Notes: a model not told the origin generated them from the letters alone. DNA of 64,000 bases from Pseudogracilibacillus auburnensis (GCF_003201975.1 NZ_QJJQ01000010.1:124001-188000); one strand, 5' to 3'; counted from the first letter of the stretch, positions 29,543-37,865 are shown. Translations and numbers: made by a program.

Positions 29543-30507
29543 TTTTGTTCGCTCCCTTGAATTGCAGCTTGAAGAAGTGTGTGATAGCCGACATAACCTA
29601 AAACGGCTCCATCTTCCATTACCTCGAGCCGACCATCTGGATCTTGATCAAGTTTTTTTATTGCTTGTCGCATCGTCATCGAACTTGTAGCAGGTTGCAC
29701 CGAACTTGTCGTACTCTTTTCAAATAAAGCCTGAAATTCCTTTAACTGTTTTTCACCAAAGTCTCTTTTCCTATTTATCCGTTCGATCCCTATAAACTCC
29801 CGCACAAATTCATTTACTTGATTCGCTAATAATTCAGCCGGTGTTGCCATTTGTTCAATTTGACCATCTCGCATGACGATAATAACATCCGCTATATCCA
29901 AAGCCTCATCCATATCATGTGTGACAAACACAATTGTTTTTTGAATTTTCCTTTGTAATTTTTTCAACTCATATTGCAATTGTTCACGACTAATCGGGTC
30001 CAGTGCTGAAAACGGCTCGTCCATTAAAATGATATTAGGATCACTTGCAAGGGCACGGCTTACGCCAACACGCTGTTGTTGCCCACCAGAAAGTTCTAGA
30101 GGGTATCTTTTTTTAAATGTCTCTGGTTCTAAATCCACTAAATATAATAATTCATTTACTCGCTCCTTTATTTCAGCTTTTTTCCAACCTAATAGTTCGG
30201 GTACAAGGGCTACATTCTCTGCTATTGTCATATGCGGAATAAGGCCAATCCGCTGAATAACATAACCAATCGACCGTCTAAGTTCAACGGGGTCTTTTTT
30301 TGATACAGGTTGTTCATCTATGTATATTTCTCCACTAGTCGGTGTTTCTAAACGGTTTACCATTTTCATTAATGTTGTTTTTCCACAACCAGAGGGGCCT
30401 ATAATTGCTGTTAACTTATTTGTAGGTATTGTTACCGAAACGTCTTTCAATGCTTCTGTACCATCAGAAAAGCGTTTACTTACTTGCTCAAATGAGATAA
30501 TGTTCAT
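29539..30507 (-). CDS. opuCA: Osmoprotectant ABC transporter ATP-binding protein (OpuCA/OpuBA-like)
   Basis: 322 aa. Walker A GPSGCGKTT, signature LSGGQQQRVGVSRA, Walker B NIILMDEPF and switch VTHDMDEALDIAD. After about residue 240 there is only one short CBS-like stretch (VQPATSSMTMRQAIKKLDQDP...VLGYVGYHTLLQAA), against two CBS domains in typical OpuCA of about 380 aa; CBS domains of this family sense ionic strength or c-di-AMP. First gene of the operon. Confidence 0.88.
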   Translation of the reverse strand: MNIISFEQVSKRFSDGTEALKDVSVTIPTNKLTAIIGPSGCGKTTLMKMVNRLETPTSGEIYIDEQPVSKKDPVELRRSIGYVIQRIGLIPHMTIAENVALVPELLGWKKAEIKERVNELLYLVDLEPETFKKRYPLELSGGQQQRVGVSRALASDPNIILMDEPFSALDPISREQLQYELKKLQRKIQKTIVFVTHDMDEALDIADVIIVMRDGQIEQMATPAELLANQVNEFVREFIGIERINRKRDFGEKQLKEFQALFEKSTTSSVQPATSSMTMRQAIKKLDQDPDGRLEVMEDGAVLGYVGYHTLLQAAIQGSEQK

Positions 30508-30602
30508 CGCTCCTTTTCCATTTTATTTAAAATTGATTTTAACAGAAAAGGGAAGTGCGGTGAAATGTTATGTCCATATAAATTGAATCATTTAGAAATG
30601 AT

Positions 30603-30658
30603 GGAGGGAAAAAGCTTGCAAATCTTGAGGGTGGCACTCACCCCTCCTATCATTTAGT
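30603..30658. other. Inverted repeat upstream of the osmoprotectant operon
   Basis: Outer arms ATGAT-GGAGG and CCTCC-TATCAT surround an inner GGGTG/CACCC hairpin. It lies 100-150 bases upstream of opuCA and before the small ORF at 30783. It could be a structured leader or terminator; no T-run on either strand. Confidence 0.35.
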
Positions 30659-30707
30659 GACATGTAATATTCCCACTGTTGCGAATCTAATAAAATATTG
30701 TGTATTT

Positions 30708-30736
30708 TTGAAATATTTTTTGAATCTATTTAAAAT
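30708..30736 (+). promoter_or_regulatory. Predicted promoter of the small membrane ORF
   Basis: TTGAAA (30708-30713), 17-base spacer, TAAAAT (30731-30736), 46 bases before the ORF start at 30783. Confidence 0.55.
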
Positions 30737-30782
30737 ATAAATAAAGTAGGGGTTTTATTAATCAGATTGAAGTTGAATAAAT

Positions 30783-31007
30783 ATGCGTAAGTTTCATTTC
30801 GTTTTAAGGGAAATTATCCTTTTCATCCTTGGTGTATTTTTTATATTTGGAACTATAGCTTTTATTAACTTTTTGAGAGATAACCCGTTTCAATGGCAAG
30901 ACGCGTTTTTTCAATCATTAGTTACTGTGATTTTCATTTTCTTTTTTTATTATTTTTTTGAGTACGTTAAAAAAAGAGATGAAAAAAAAGATGATGATGA
31001 GAAGTAG
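30783..31007 (+). CDS. Small two-helix membrane protein, unknown function
   Basis: 74 aa. Two strongly hydrophobic segments (about residues 8-29 and 42-61) separated by FLRDNPFQWQDAFFQ, with a highly charged C-terminus (KKRDEKKDDDEK), predicted inside. No strong Shine-Dalgarno immediately upstream, but a good promoter precedes it. No family recognised. The codon use and membrane pattern make it more credible than a random frame. Confidence 0.5.
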   Translation: MRKFHFVLREIILFILGVFFIFGTIAFINFLRDNPFQWQDAFFQSLVTVIFIFFFYYFFEYVKKRDEKKDDDEK

Positions 31008-31059
31008 TGTTTGCTCATTAATGAAAGATCGATATTTAGGGCTATTGCTCGGTTTAAGA

Positions 31060-31166
31060 AAAAAAGACCAATCCGGTGGTTACCCCCAAAAGTTAGAGTT
31101 TTTATTATGAAGCTGATTGGCTGGATTGAGTTCGGTATTCGACTGGACTCAATCCAGCCAATTTTT
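31060..31166. repeat. Strong hairpin with possible IS-end sequence (relic)
   Basis: A perfect 16-bp stem ATTGGCTGGATTGAGT / ACTCAATCCAGCCAAT (31116-31162) followed by TTTTTC can terminate the small ORF on the plus strand. Just before it is TTACCCCCAAAAGTTAGAG, in the style of the ends of IS3-family elements. Together they may be the terminal scar of an otherwise lost insertion sequence. Terminator reading is firm; IS origin is a guess. Confidence 0.45.
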
Positions 31167-31320
31167 CTTAATTCGTCCCTCTTTTTCTAAAGCTATTTTC
31201 CACATACTAAATAGTGCAATGATAATGAATGATTTGCACATCTGATCCTCTAAATTCCCTCCACTATAAAATTCAGTTGAAATAGCCAATTACCTCATAT
31301 GTTGCTAGTAATACTTCTAA
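31150..31320 (-). pseudogene. Decayed duplicate of the 3' end of the YhgE-like gene
   Basis: Minus-strand translation gives LLATYEVIGYFN, then after a frame break FYSGGNLEDQMCKSFIIIALF. It aligns with the C-terminus of the intact protein at 32116 (ILPATYGVNGYFSLIYGGGNLRSDVQNLFIII). DNA such as TTTGCACATCTGATC is shared. A stop, a frameshift and missing upstream coding show it is dead. It lies 0.9 kb beyond the parent, in the same orientation. Confidence 0.7.
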
Positions 31321-31527
31321 ATCAACAGTACTAACAAATGTAGATAAGTCGGATTCGTAAGTATTTGTTTGATGAAACGGACCTGAATGCTTTGACGCAT
31401 AAATATAATATGCGAAAAGATTATGGTGCAAGGAGCTTTATGTGCTGTTCTTGAATTTATGGAATGGTCTTCTAATGTGGTATTTTCGAAAATGAGGGAT
31501 CAAGGAGCACCCATGCTCATACCGAAT

Positions 31528-31611
31528 AAAAAAACTCCGCAAACAAACCGTTCTAAATAATTAGAAATAACCTTTTATTTAGAAGTCGGTTGGATATTAG
31601 TGGAGTTTTTT
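31528..31611 (-). terminator. Long inverted repeat / terminator after the DUF1259 gene
   Basis: Outer arms AAAAAACTCC and GGAGTTTTTT, inner arms AACCGTTCTAAATAA and TTATTTAGAAGTCGGTT, with AT-rich centre, about 84 bases in all and 14 bases past the stop at 31625. It works as a bidirectional terminator, but its length and nested symmetry also fit a small MITE. From 31321 to 31527 I see no gene. Confidence 0.6.
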
Positions 31612-31624
31612 CCCGTCATCTTTA

Positions 31625-32044
31625 TTATTTTTTCGGGACTGGTAAACTATTTAGTTGTGTAAATGCATAGGCGATTTTCTCTGCAAATTGTAGTGGGGGC
31701 TCAATTGATTGTAAATGTATATACATAATTTGTGGCTTTGTAAATAGCCAGTGATTGTGAATTGCCCCTACAACGATTCCTTGTTGAGTCGCAGCAAAAG
31801 TAAATGCAGGTAATTCCTCTTGTAAAATTGCTACTTCAACTAAATTCAATGCATTTCCTTCTTGGTCTAAAGATTGAAAAGTAACATCTACCCCTAATAT
31901 AGAAGATGCATTTTTCCCTTCTATTTTTGCATCAAATGATCGATGGAAAGACACCGTACATACTCCATTTTCCGTCTTACCTTTTCCATGTAATATGTTA
32001 GCAAATTGATCACATATTGAATGAAATGCCATTCCTGTTTCCAT
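31625..32044 (-). CDS. DUF1259-like protein
   Basis: 139 aa from ATG 32044, with GGGAGGG eight bases upstream; an earlier ATG overlaps that ribosome site. It resembles the LppY/LpqO (DUF1259) family by the late motif GIVVGAIHNHWLFTKPQIMYIHLQSIEPP, where the paired His/Asn/His and downstream His recall a metal site. Members are often twice this length with two copies of the domain; this one is single. Role unknown. It follows the YhgE-like gene by about 70 bases. Confidence 0.65.
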   Translation of the reverse strand: METGMAFHSICDQFANILHGKGKTENGVCTVSFHRSFDAKIEGKNASSILGVDVTFQSLDQEGNALNLVEVAILQEELPAFTFAATQQGIVVGAIHNHWLFTKPQIMYIHLQSIEPPLQFAEKIAYAFTQLNSLPVPKK

Positions 32045-32115
32045 CACTTCACCCTCCCATTTCATCTTATGAATTTGCCCAAAATAAATGAATAAAGGTA
32101 AGTAATTTTTTACGT

Positions 32116-33291
32116 TTATTTCGCTTTTGTTAACCTTCCTTTTATCAAAACACTACCGATAGCGATGATAAATGTTATTCCAATAATAATAAATAAATTT
32201 TGCACATCTGATCGTAAGTTCCCTCCACCATATATCAAGCTGAAATAGCCATTTACTCCGTACGTTGCTGGTAATATGTCGCCTATTCTCTGAAAAAAAG
32301 AAGATAATAATTCACGAGGAACAATCGCACCTGAGCTTACTAATTGTGTTGCTACTAAGGCAATATTGAAAATCATCCCGGGATTACCAAATAACATGAC
32401 AAATAATTGGGATAGCGATAAAAAGCTATATAACAAAGTAGCCTGAAATCCCCAAACAACAAAAAAATCTCGATCAATACGAATATCAAAAAGACTCATC
32501 AGACCAATAATAAATAACGAAAGTGTTAGGGCGACAATTAGATTAATAAATTGTCTTGTAAAAAATAACGAAAACGTATGATGTTGGGATCTTACGTTAT
32601 TTTCCGCAAATTGTAGATGTTGACTTAAAAGCATTGCACCAATATAAGATGCTAATACAACTAAAAGCGGGATCATTGTTGCAGCAAAACCTTCACGTTC
32701 ATTAGTTAATATAATATCTTTTTGAATTGGATTTACTAATTGATGTTGCTGCACTACTTCGACTACTTGACTTGCAACTTGCTGAACCATGTCCTTGTTG
32801 TCTGCGTGAGCCGCAATGGACTTGGGAATCTCCTTTGCCATTTGTTGCTCAATCACCGTATAAACTTGCCCATTTATTTCTGTATTCATTTCTGTTGCAA
32901 CTTTTTCCATCATTTGTTTCGTTAACGAAGGACTAGACTGATTAATATAGTAATGAATAGCCGTTTCATATCCCTTTTGCAGCTGCTCTGTCATCCCTTT
33001 TGGGAGGTGGATAATCATATTTACTTTTCGTTGATTCAAATCTTTCTCAGCATCTTTTAATTCAGTATAAAGCTTCACATCAACTATTGAATCATCTTCT
33101 AGTTGTTTTTCAATTTGCTTTCCATATAGAATGTCTTCATTAACGACCGCTATTTTCAACTGATCTGTCCGGTCAAATACACCATCATACGCGGTCAACC
33201 AGACAATGAAAAAAATAAGCTGAAATAAAATAGCAACCGCAATTCCTAATAATGTTTCTTTTTGTTTGAAAAAACCTTTCATCACTTTCAT
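32116..33291 (-). CDS. YhgE/Pip-type ABC-2 membrane protein
   Basis: 391 aa from ATG 33291 (AAGGAGG seven bases upstream); an in-frame extension to 33393 lies inside the regulator gene. One N-terminal helix (GIAVAILFQLIFFIVWLTAY), a long extracytoplasmic domain (about 35-205), then five or six membrane helices. Resembles the Pip/YhgE family and ABC-2 permeases without a linked ATPase. The preceding TetR gene parallels B. subtilis yhgD-yhgE. A decayed copy of its 3' end lies at 31150-31320. Confidence 0.8.
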   Translation of the reverse strand: MKVMKGFFKQKETLLGIAVAILFQLIFFIVWLTAYDGVFDRTDQLKIAVVNEDILYGKQIEKQLEDDSIVDVKLYTELKDAEKDLNQRKVNMIIHLPKGMTEQLQKGYETAIHYYINQSSPSLTKQMMEKVATEMNTEINGQVYTVIEQQMAKEIPKSIAAHADNKDMVQQVASQVVEVVQQHQLVNPIQKDIILTNEREGFAATMIPLLVVLASYIGAMLLSQHLQFAENNVRSQHHTFSLFFTRQFINLIVALTLSLFIIGLMSLFDIRIDRDFFVVWGFQATLLYSFLSLSQLFVMLFGNPGMIFNIALVATQLVSSGAIVPRELLSSFFQRIGDILPATYGVNGYFSLIYGGGNLRSDVQNLFIIIGITFIIAIGSVLIKGRLTKAK

Positions 33292-33305
33292 ATTATACCT
33301 CCTTA

Positions 33306-33325
33306 AAGCAAGTACATGCTTACAT
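33306..33325. promoter_or_regulatory. Putative TetR operator between the regulator and the YhgE-like gene
   Basis: AAGCAAGTACATGCTT (33306-33321) is palindromic, continuing ACAT. On the opposite strand at 33935-33952 the tetR promoter carries GCAAGTGGGTACTTACAT, sharing GCAAGT-N4-RCTTACAT. Two such sites in one small regulon suggest the binding site of the local regulator. Confidence 0.55.
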
Positions 33326-33340
33326 AGCGTGTAAAAAAAA

Positions 33341-33913
33341 TTAGTTGAGTGCCTGGATAAAAAAATCAATATTATTTTCAACAAAATTTTCAATAGACAA
33401 CTTTTCCGTAATGGAATTCATTCTAGAGTTCATGAAAAAGTAGCCAATATTTATAAAGATGAAATTTGTTGCAATGACAGAAGGATCCACTTTTTTTAAT
33501 TTCTTTTTTTGAATCATTTGATCAAAATAGTCTTCTAATATCTGTTTAAATTTTTGTGGAATAAAAGATAATAACTCATCGAGCTCAGGAAATTCAGCTG
33601 CTTCTCTAAAACTTAATAAAATTAACGGCTTTTTTTCCTCTACTAATAATTGATATTCTTTTGCAAGCATCTTTAAATCTTGCTCCAAATCCCATATAAT
33701 TTTTTGCTCAAATGTATTTGCCAAAAGATCGACGAAAGCATATTTATCTATGGCCGCTTCAACAATTCCCTTTTTATTTCCAAAATGACGAAATAGTGTC
33801 ACTTCATTTACTCCTGCTCGTTCTGCAATTGCCCTTGTTGTCGCCCCTTTATACCCTTTTTCATTTACTAATTCGATAGCTGCATCAATTATTTTATCCT
33901 TTGTAGAAATAAT
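33341..33913 (-). CDS. TetR-family transcriptional regulator (YhgD-like), non-canonical start codon
   Basis: About 190 aa. The helix-turn-helix is ISTKDKIIDAAIELVNEKGYKG then ATTRAIAERAGVNEVTLFRHFG. No ATG, GTG or TTG exists in frame before this domain: the first, GTG at 33802, would remove most of it. GGAGGAGG at 33923-33930 is followed by in-frame CTG (33916) and ATT (33913), so one of these probably starts translation. The gene precedes the YhgE-like protein and should repress it and itself through the GCAAGT-N4-RCTTACAT sites. Confidence 0.82.
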   Translation of the reverse strand: MISTKDKIIDAAIELVNEKGYKGATTRAIAERAGVNEVTLFRHFGNKKGIVEAAIDKYAFVDLLANTFEQKIIWDLEQDLKMLAKEYQLLVEEKKPLILLSFREAAEFPELDELLSFIPQKFKQILEDYFDQMIQKKKLKKVDPSVIATNFIFINIGYFFMNSRMNSITEKLSIENFVENNIDFFIQALN

Positions 33914-33934
33914 CAGTAACGTCCTCCTCCGTAA

Positions 33935-33989
33935 ATGTAAGTACCCACTTGCTATCGTCTATTATATTCTTTCATCATATTGATGTCAA
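33935..33989 (-). promoter_or_regulatory. tetR-yhgE promoter with operator
   Basis: Perfect consensus promoter: TTGACA (33984-33989), 17-base spacer, TATAAT (33961-33966). The operator-like GCAAGTGGGTACTTACAT (33935-33952) lies just downstream of the start region, where bound repressor would block transcription. Confidence 0.75.
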
Positions 33990-34065
33990 TCAAAATTTAT
34001 CATACACACGCAACATGTTAAATGATCTATGAACAAAATGACGAATCAACTGAACAAATTATCCA

Positions 34066-34191
34066 GATTCGCCATATAATTGGGAAGATGCGCTATATTA
34101 ACGCGTGGAATCGCCATATGACCGCGAAGATGCGCCATATAATCGGGAAATATCGCCATATACTTGCGAAGAATCGCCATATGAGAAGTAT
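34066..34191. repeat. 21-bp tandem repeat array, locus 2
   Basis: Six contiguous 21-bp units (34066, 34087, 34108, 34129, 34150, 34171), each with the core TCGCCATATRA and a GCGAA-like end. They match the reverse complement of the 13891 array. A single stray core (ATATCGCCATATTA) occurs near 34278. The frame across it translates to a monotone RHI/AKMRHI pattern with no ribosome site, so I treat it as non-coding. The rest of 33990-34304 is empty. Confidence 0.85.
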
Positions 34192-34304
34192 TGAACATTA
34201 CTCGCATTGTGAATTGGCCTGAACAAACACGAAGTATGGCCGACATCGGTTAGAAAGCCGTTCAAATATCGGTCTAATATCGCCATATTATTTCCTCCAT
34301 AATA

Positions 34305-34344
34305 AAAAAGGTAATCCAATTAGCGTTTACGGATTACCTTTTCC
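34305..34344 (-). terminator. Terminator of the sortase/haem operon
   Basis: Stem GGTAATCC / GGATTACC extended by A/T pairs, followed on the minus strand by TTTTTTATT, 22 bases beyond the srtB stop. Confidence 0.82.
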
Positions 34345-34366
34345 TATATATTTAAATCTGTTCGCA

Positions 34367-35137
34367 TTATTCTTTCTCAACTAATTTGGCGTGGACGACA
34401 AGACGCCCTTCGTCTGGATCAAGCGTATAATCACAAGTAGACAAAGTAATCATTTGATCATCTTCGCTTACTGATACATCCGTTTGATAGATGGATTTTT
34501 CATGAATTTCTTCTAACAATGATTTATACTCATCCCTAGATTCAAATTCTGTTTGGATATAATCAAAGTCGGTTGTCGTATAATAAACCGCAAATACTTC
34601 AGCATCATAACTGCCATATAAAGTGTCAAAATAAACTTTTGAATGATGAGTAAAAAAGTCCTTATCTACGTATTTTGTTAACTGATTAAACATTGTCTCA
34701 TCTTTCATACGGTGACCATATAAAACGATATTTTGATTATCCAACTGAAGCTCATTTCGATAATCCATAAAAATACTACCAGCCCGCGACTCTTCCCCTT
34801 TATAATTTCGTGTTAAATAATAATCATTATTTTCCGCTTGTAAAATGGGGTAATTAATTTTAGTATCATCAATTGCAATCCATCCAACGATTTCAGAATT
34901 TATTTCGTGTAATTCATTAAACTGTTTGCGAACTTCCAAAGGATCAATAATTTCTTCTTCCTGATCAAAACTATGATAAATTTGTTGTACTTCTGCCAAT
35001 ACTTGTCGGTTATGATAATAATCTAGCCCAATATCGCTTAATGCATAAATAGAATAAATAAAAACGATTAAGCACACAAGTGTAAAAAACCGTGATATCC
35101 TTTTTTTTATTCGATTTGGTCTTTTAGTTTCATTCAT
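34367..35137 (-). CDS. srtB: Class B sortase
   Basis: 256 aa; membrane-anchored transpeptidase attaching haem-uptake proteins to peptidoglycan. N-terminal membrane helix (about 15-33), then the sortase domain with catalytic His142 (VLYGHRM), Cys235 (TLSTCDYT) and Arg245 (DEGRLVVHAKL). It ends the NEAT/importer operon as in Staphylococcus and Bacillus anthracis isd loci. The likely substrate is the seven-NEAT protein with NPKTA, and perhaps the 212-aa NEAT protein with NPPTG. Confidence 0.93.
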   Translation of the reverse strand: MNETKRPNRIKKRISRFFTLVCLIVFIYSIYALSDIGLDYYHNRQVLAEVQQIYHSFDQEEEIIDPLEVRKQFNELHEINSEIVGWIAIDDTKINYPILQAENNDYYLTRNYKGEESRAGSIFMDYRNELQLDNQNIVLYGHRMKDETMFNQLTKYVDKDFFTHHSKVYFDTLYGSYDAEVFAVYYTTTDFDYIQTEFESRDEYKSLLEEIHEKSIYQTDVSVSEDDQMITLSTCDYTLDPDEGRLVVHAKLVEKE

Positions 35138-35158
35138 TCTATCACCCCATTTTACAAA

Positions 35159-35929
35159 TCAAATCCCTATTGGAATTGTGAATAATCCTGCTTGTTCGTC
35201 TTCTTTAACAGACACATCTACCCCATATATTTTCTTGATGATGCTTTTAGTAATAACCTCTTTAGGTTTTCCTTGTGTAACTATTTTGCCATTTTTCATG
35301 ACAATGATGGTATCACTATATCGAATAGCCTGGTTTATATCATGCAGTACCATGACAATAGTAAGACCTTGGTCTTTGTTCAATCTTTTTACTAACTCCA
35401 ATATTTCATATTGATAGTATATATCGAGGTAGGTAGTTGGCTCATCCAAAAACAAAAATGGTGTTTGTTGTGCCAACGTCATCGCAATCCAAACCCGTTG
35501 ACGTTCACCACCAGATAATGTATTAATTGGTTTATTTCTTTTATCTATTAAGTTAGTTTGTTCCATTGCCCATTCAACAACCTCTTTATCAGTTGTTTTA
35601 TTTGATGAAAACATTGATTTATACGGCAACCTTCCGTAACTTGTTAGCCTTTCGACCGTCATATCTGCTGGTGCACTATTATGTTGATGAACAACGGAAA
35701 TTTTTTTGGCCAGTTCTTTTGATTTCACCGTTATTAAACTTTTTCCATCCATGACGATTTGCCCTTTTAAAGGGACATAATTATTAGCCATTATTCCAAG
35801 CAATGTCGATTTACCACAACCATTTGGGCCAATAATTGTCGTTACTTTTCCAACATCAATCTTACCACTTACATCATCTAGATGGTTCACTTTATGATCA
35901 TATGAATAGGTAATATGATTAATTTCCAT
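35159..35929 (-). CDS. Haem/iron-complex ABC transporter ATP-binding protein (minus-strand importer)
   Basis: About 256 aa. Walker A GPNGCGKSTLL, signature TLSGGERQRVWIAMTLAQ, Walker B PFLFLDEPTTYLDI and switch VLHDINQAIRYSD: the FecE/FhuC type. Start uncertain: ATG 35929 gives the usual N-terminus MEINHITYSY, while GTG 35941 is also possible. It overlaps the permease gene. Works with the permease and lipoprotein just upstream. Confidence 0.88.
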   Translation of the reverse strand: MEINHITYSYDHKVNHLDDVSGKIDVGKVTTIIGPNGCGKSTLLGIMANNYVPLKGQIVMDGKSLITVKSKELAKKISVVHQHNSAPADMTVERLTSYGRLPYKSMFSSNKTTDKEVVEWAMEQTNLIDKRNKPINTLSGGERQRVWIAMTLAQQTPFLFLDEPTTYLDIYYQYEILELVKRLNKDQGLTIVMVLHDINQAIRYSDTIIVMKNGKIVTQGKPKEVITKSIIKKIYGVDVSVKEDEQAGLFTIPIGI

Positions 35930-36902
35930 AAATTCGATCACTCTTTCTTAGTAAGAATATAAGGAATGGTCCTCCGATTAAAGCCATAATAATCGATGCT
36001 GGAATTTCATTAGGTGCTATAATCGTACGTCCTAACGTATCAGATAATAAAATTAATAGTGCCCCTAATAAACTTGAAAAAGGGATTAACCATTTATGAT
36101 CTGTTCCTACCAATATTCTACCAATATGTGGAACAAGCAATCCGACAAACACAAACAACCCCGCCGTTGCAGTTGCAACCGATGCTAATAAAACAGCAAT
36201 AGCAGAAATAACAAATCGGGCAACATTCACGTTCAGTCCTAAATTTTTAGCTGTTTTATCTTCAAGCGCTAAATAATTACACCATGAATAAACGAGGATA
36301 GCTAAAATTAATCCAATGGAACCGTAAATAACCATTATCTCTACATCAGCCCACTTTTTCATGGACAATGTTGAGGTCGTCACTTCTGTTACCATACTAG
36401 ATGTGTAACTACCACGGTAATGAAACGTTTGACTTAAACTTGTAAACACCGCATTGATCGCCACCCCAATTAAAATCATCCGTAATGGATCAAGACCTGA
36501 CTTCCATGAAAATGAATAAACGAGGAAAAAAGCTAATGCACCACCTAAAAATGCAAATAACGGAGTGAAAAAGAATAATGTAGGAAAAATAGAGACCATT
36601 AACATAGTCATAAATCCTGCTCCTGATGATACCCCAATAATCCCGGGCTCTGCCAACGGATTTCGCATCACTGATTGCAACAATACACCTGAAACAGAAA
36701 GGGCTGCTCCAGCAAAAATGGCGATAATAATACGTGGTAAACGTAAATCTTTTATAACTTGCACATCATTATTTGTACCAGAGATTAGTCCATTCACTAA
36801 TTCAGTAAAAGAAACTTGAATACTCCCTGATGTTGCTGAATAGATCGTCGCTATACATAATAAAACGATTACGACAATAAAACTTAAGGCTTTTTTATTC
36901 AT
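35919..36902 (-). CDS. Haem/iron-complex ABC transporter permease (IsdF-like, minus-strand importer)
   Basis: 327 aa from ATG 36902 (AAAAGGGTG upstream; a TTG nine codons earlier overlaps that site). FecCD/BtuC fold with about ten helices; LRLPRIIIAIFAGAALSVSGVLLQSVMRNPLAEPGIIGVSSGAG and GLLVPHIGRILVGTDH are family hallmarks. Similar in plan to the divergent permease at 44431. Confidence 0.9.
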   Translation of the reverse strand: MNKKALSFIVVIVLLCIATIYSATSGSIQVSFTELVNGLISGTNNDVQVIKDLRLPRIIIAIFAGAALSVSGVLLQSVMRNPLAEPGIIGVSSGAGFMTMLMVSIFPTLFFFTPLFAFLGGALAFFLVYSFSWKSGLDPLRMILIGVAINAVFTSLSQTFHYRGSYTSSMVTEVTTSTLSMKKWADVEIMVIYGSIGLILAILVYSWCNYLALEDKTAKNLGLNVNVARFVISAIAVLLASVATATAGLFVFVGLLVPHIGRILVGTDHKWLIPFSSLLGALLILLSDTLGRTIIAPNEIPASIIMALIGGPFLIFLLRKSDRIYGN

Positions 36903-36935
36903 ATATGACACCCTTTTCTCTTGTACCAATACGTC

Positions 36936-37820
36936 TTAACCTTCTGGATAGAGCATTTCGAATAGCTCATCTAATGCCTCTACTGCTGCAATACTAGCAG
37001 TCGTTCCAAAAAGAAGTTCATCCAGGTCATATACTCGATCGTTTTTAACAGCATCAAAATGTTTCCATATGTCATTTTCTTTGAACTCTTTATCAAACAT
37101 TTCAACTACTTCTTCTGGCATCCCATGTGCTGCTCGTAAAATAATATCTGGATTAGATTGCTGTAAATACTCTGTATTGGATGCAAGATATTCAACACTT
37201 TCTCCAGAAAAAACATTCTCTCCTCCTGTTTTCGCTACTAAATCACCAATATACGACCTGTCTGTTGCAACTAGATAACTTCCTGGTACTCCCATTAAAA
37301 TAAGTACTTTTGGTGATTCTTTATCGGCAATTTTCTCTTCTATTTCTTTTGTTTTTTCTTCAAAGTCTGACACGATTTTTTCCGCCTGTTCTTCCCTATC
37401 GTATTGCTTTCCAATACTCAAAATTTCTTCATTCATATTGTCGATACTATCCAAATTAACGTATCTCGCGTCAATATCTGCATCATCAAAAACAGTTTCC
37501 AAATCATATTTTATCGTTGACACCGACATAACTTCCTTTGGTTGTAAAGACATAATAAGTTCCAAGTCAGGACTATGGGCACCGCCAACCTCCGTTATAC
37601 CATCATAACGTTCTGGTAAAACTTTATAACTTGATGGAATTCCTATTAAATCGATTTCTAATACATCCATTATTTCTGTAACAGCAACCGTAGTAGCTAC
37701 AATTCGATTATTTTCTGGATCATTATTTTCCTTAGGTTCCGCTGTTGCATCATTATTAGTGGAACAACTAAATAAAAATAAAGAACTTATGATTGAAATA
37801 AAAAATAACTTTCGTTTCAT
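36936..37820 (-). CDS. Haem/iron-complex binding lipoprotein (IsdE-like, minus-strand importer)
   Basis: 294 aa; lipoprotein signal with lipobox LFLFSCSTN. Type III periplasmic-binding fold: RIVATTVAVTEIMDVLEIDLIGIP, then VGGAHSPDLELIMSLQPKEVMS, and ILMGVPGSYLVATDRSYIGDLVAKTGGENVF. In IsdE the haem iron is held by a Met and a His; several suitable residues exist, but I cannot assign them. AAGGAGG lies ten bases upstream of the ATG. Confidence 0.87.
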   Translation of the reverse strand: MKRKLFFISIISSLFLFSCSTNNDATAEPKENNDPENNRIVATTVAVTEIMDVLEIDLIGIPSSYKVLPERYDGITEVGGAHSPDLELIMSLQPKEVMSVSTIKYDLETVFDDADIDARYVNLDSIDNMNEEILSIGKQYDREEQAEKIVSDFEEKTKEIEEKIADKESPKVLILMGVPGSYLVATDRSYIGDLVAKTGGENVFSGESVEYLASNTEYLQQSNPDIILRAAHGMPEEVVEMFDKEFKENDIWKHFDAVKNDRVYDLDELLFGTTASIAAVEALDELFEMLYPEG

Positions 37821-37865
37821 CTATCATTTTCCTCCTTTTTAGAGGTTCTAGTAAAGATAGGGAGC

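Noticed and set aside
31321-31527. Possible decayed gene on the plus strand (short peptide-like stretch near 31450)
   Set aside because: Frame is broken and I could not tie the residues to any family, so no feature was called.
34066-34191. CRISPR array
   Set aside because: Units are contiguous with no unique spacers, and no cas genes are present.
34022-34319. Three overlapping frames of 66-73 codons across the second array
   Set aside because: Same reason: repeat translation (RHI/AKMRHI pattern) with no start signals.
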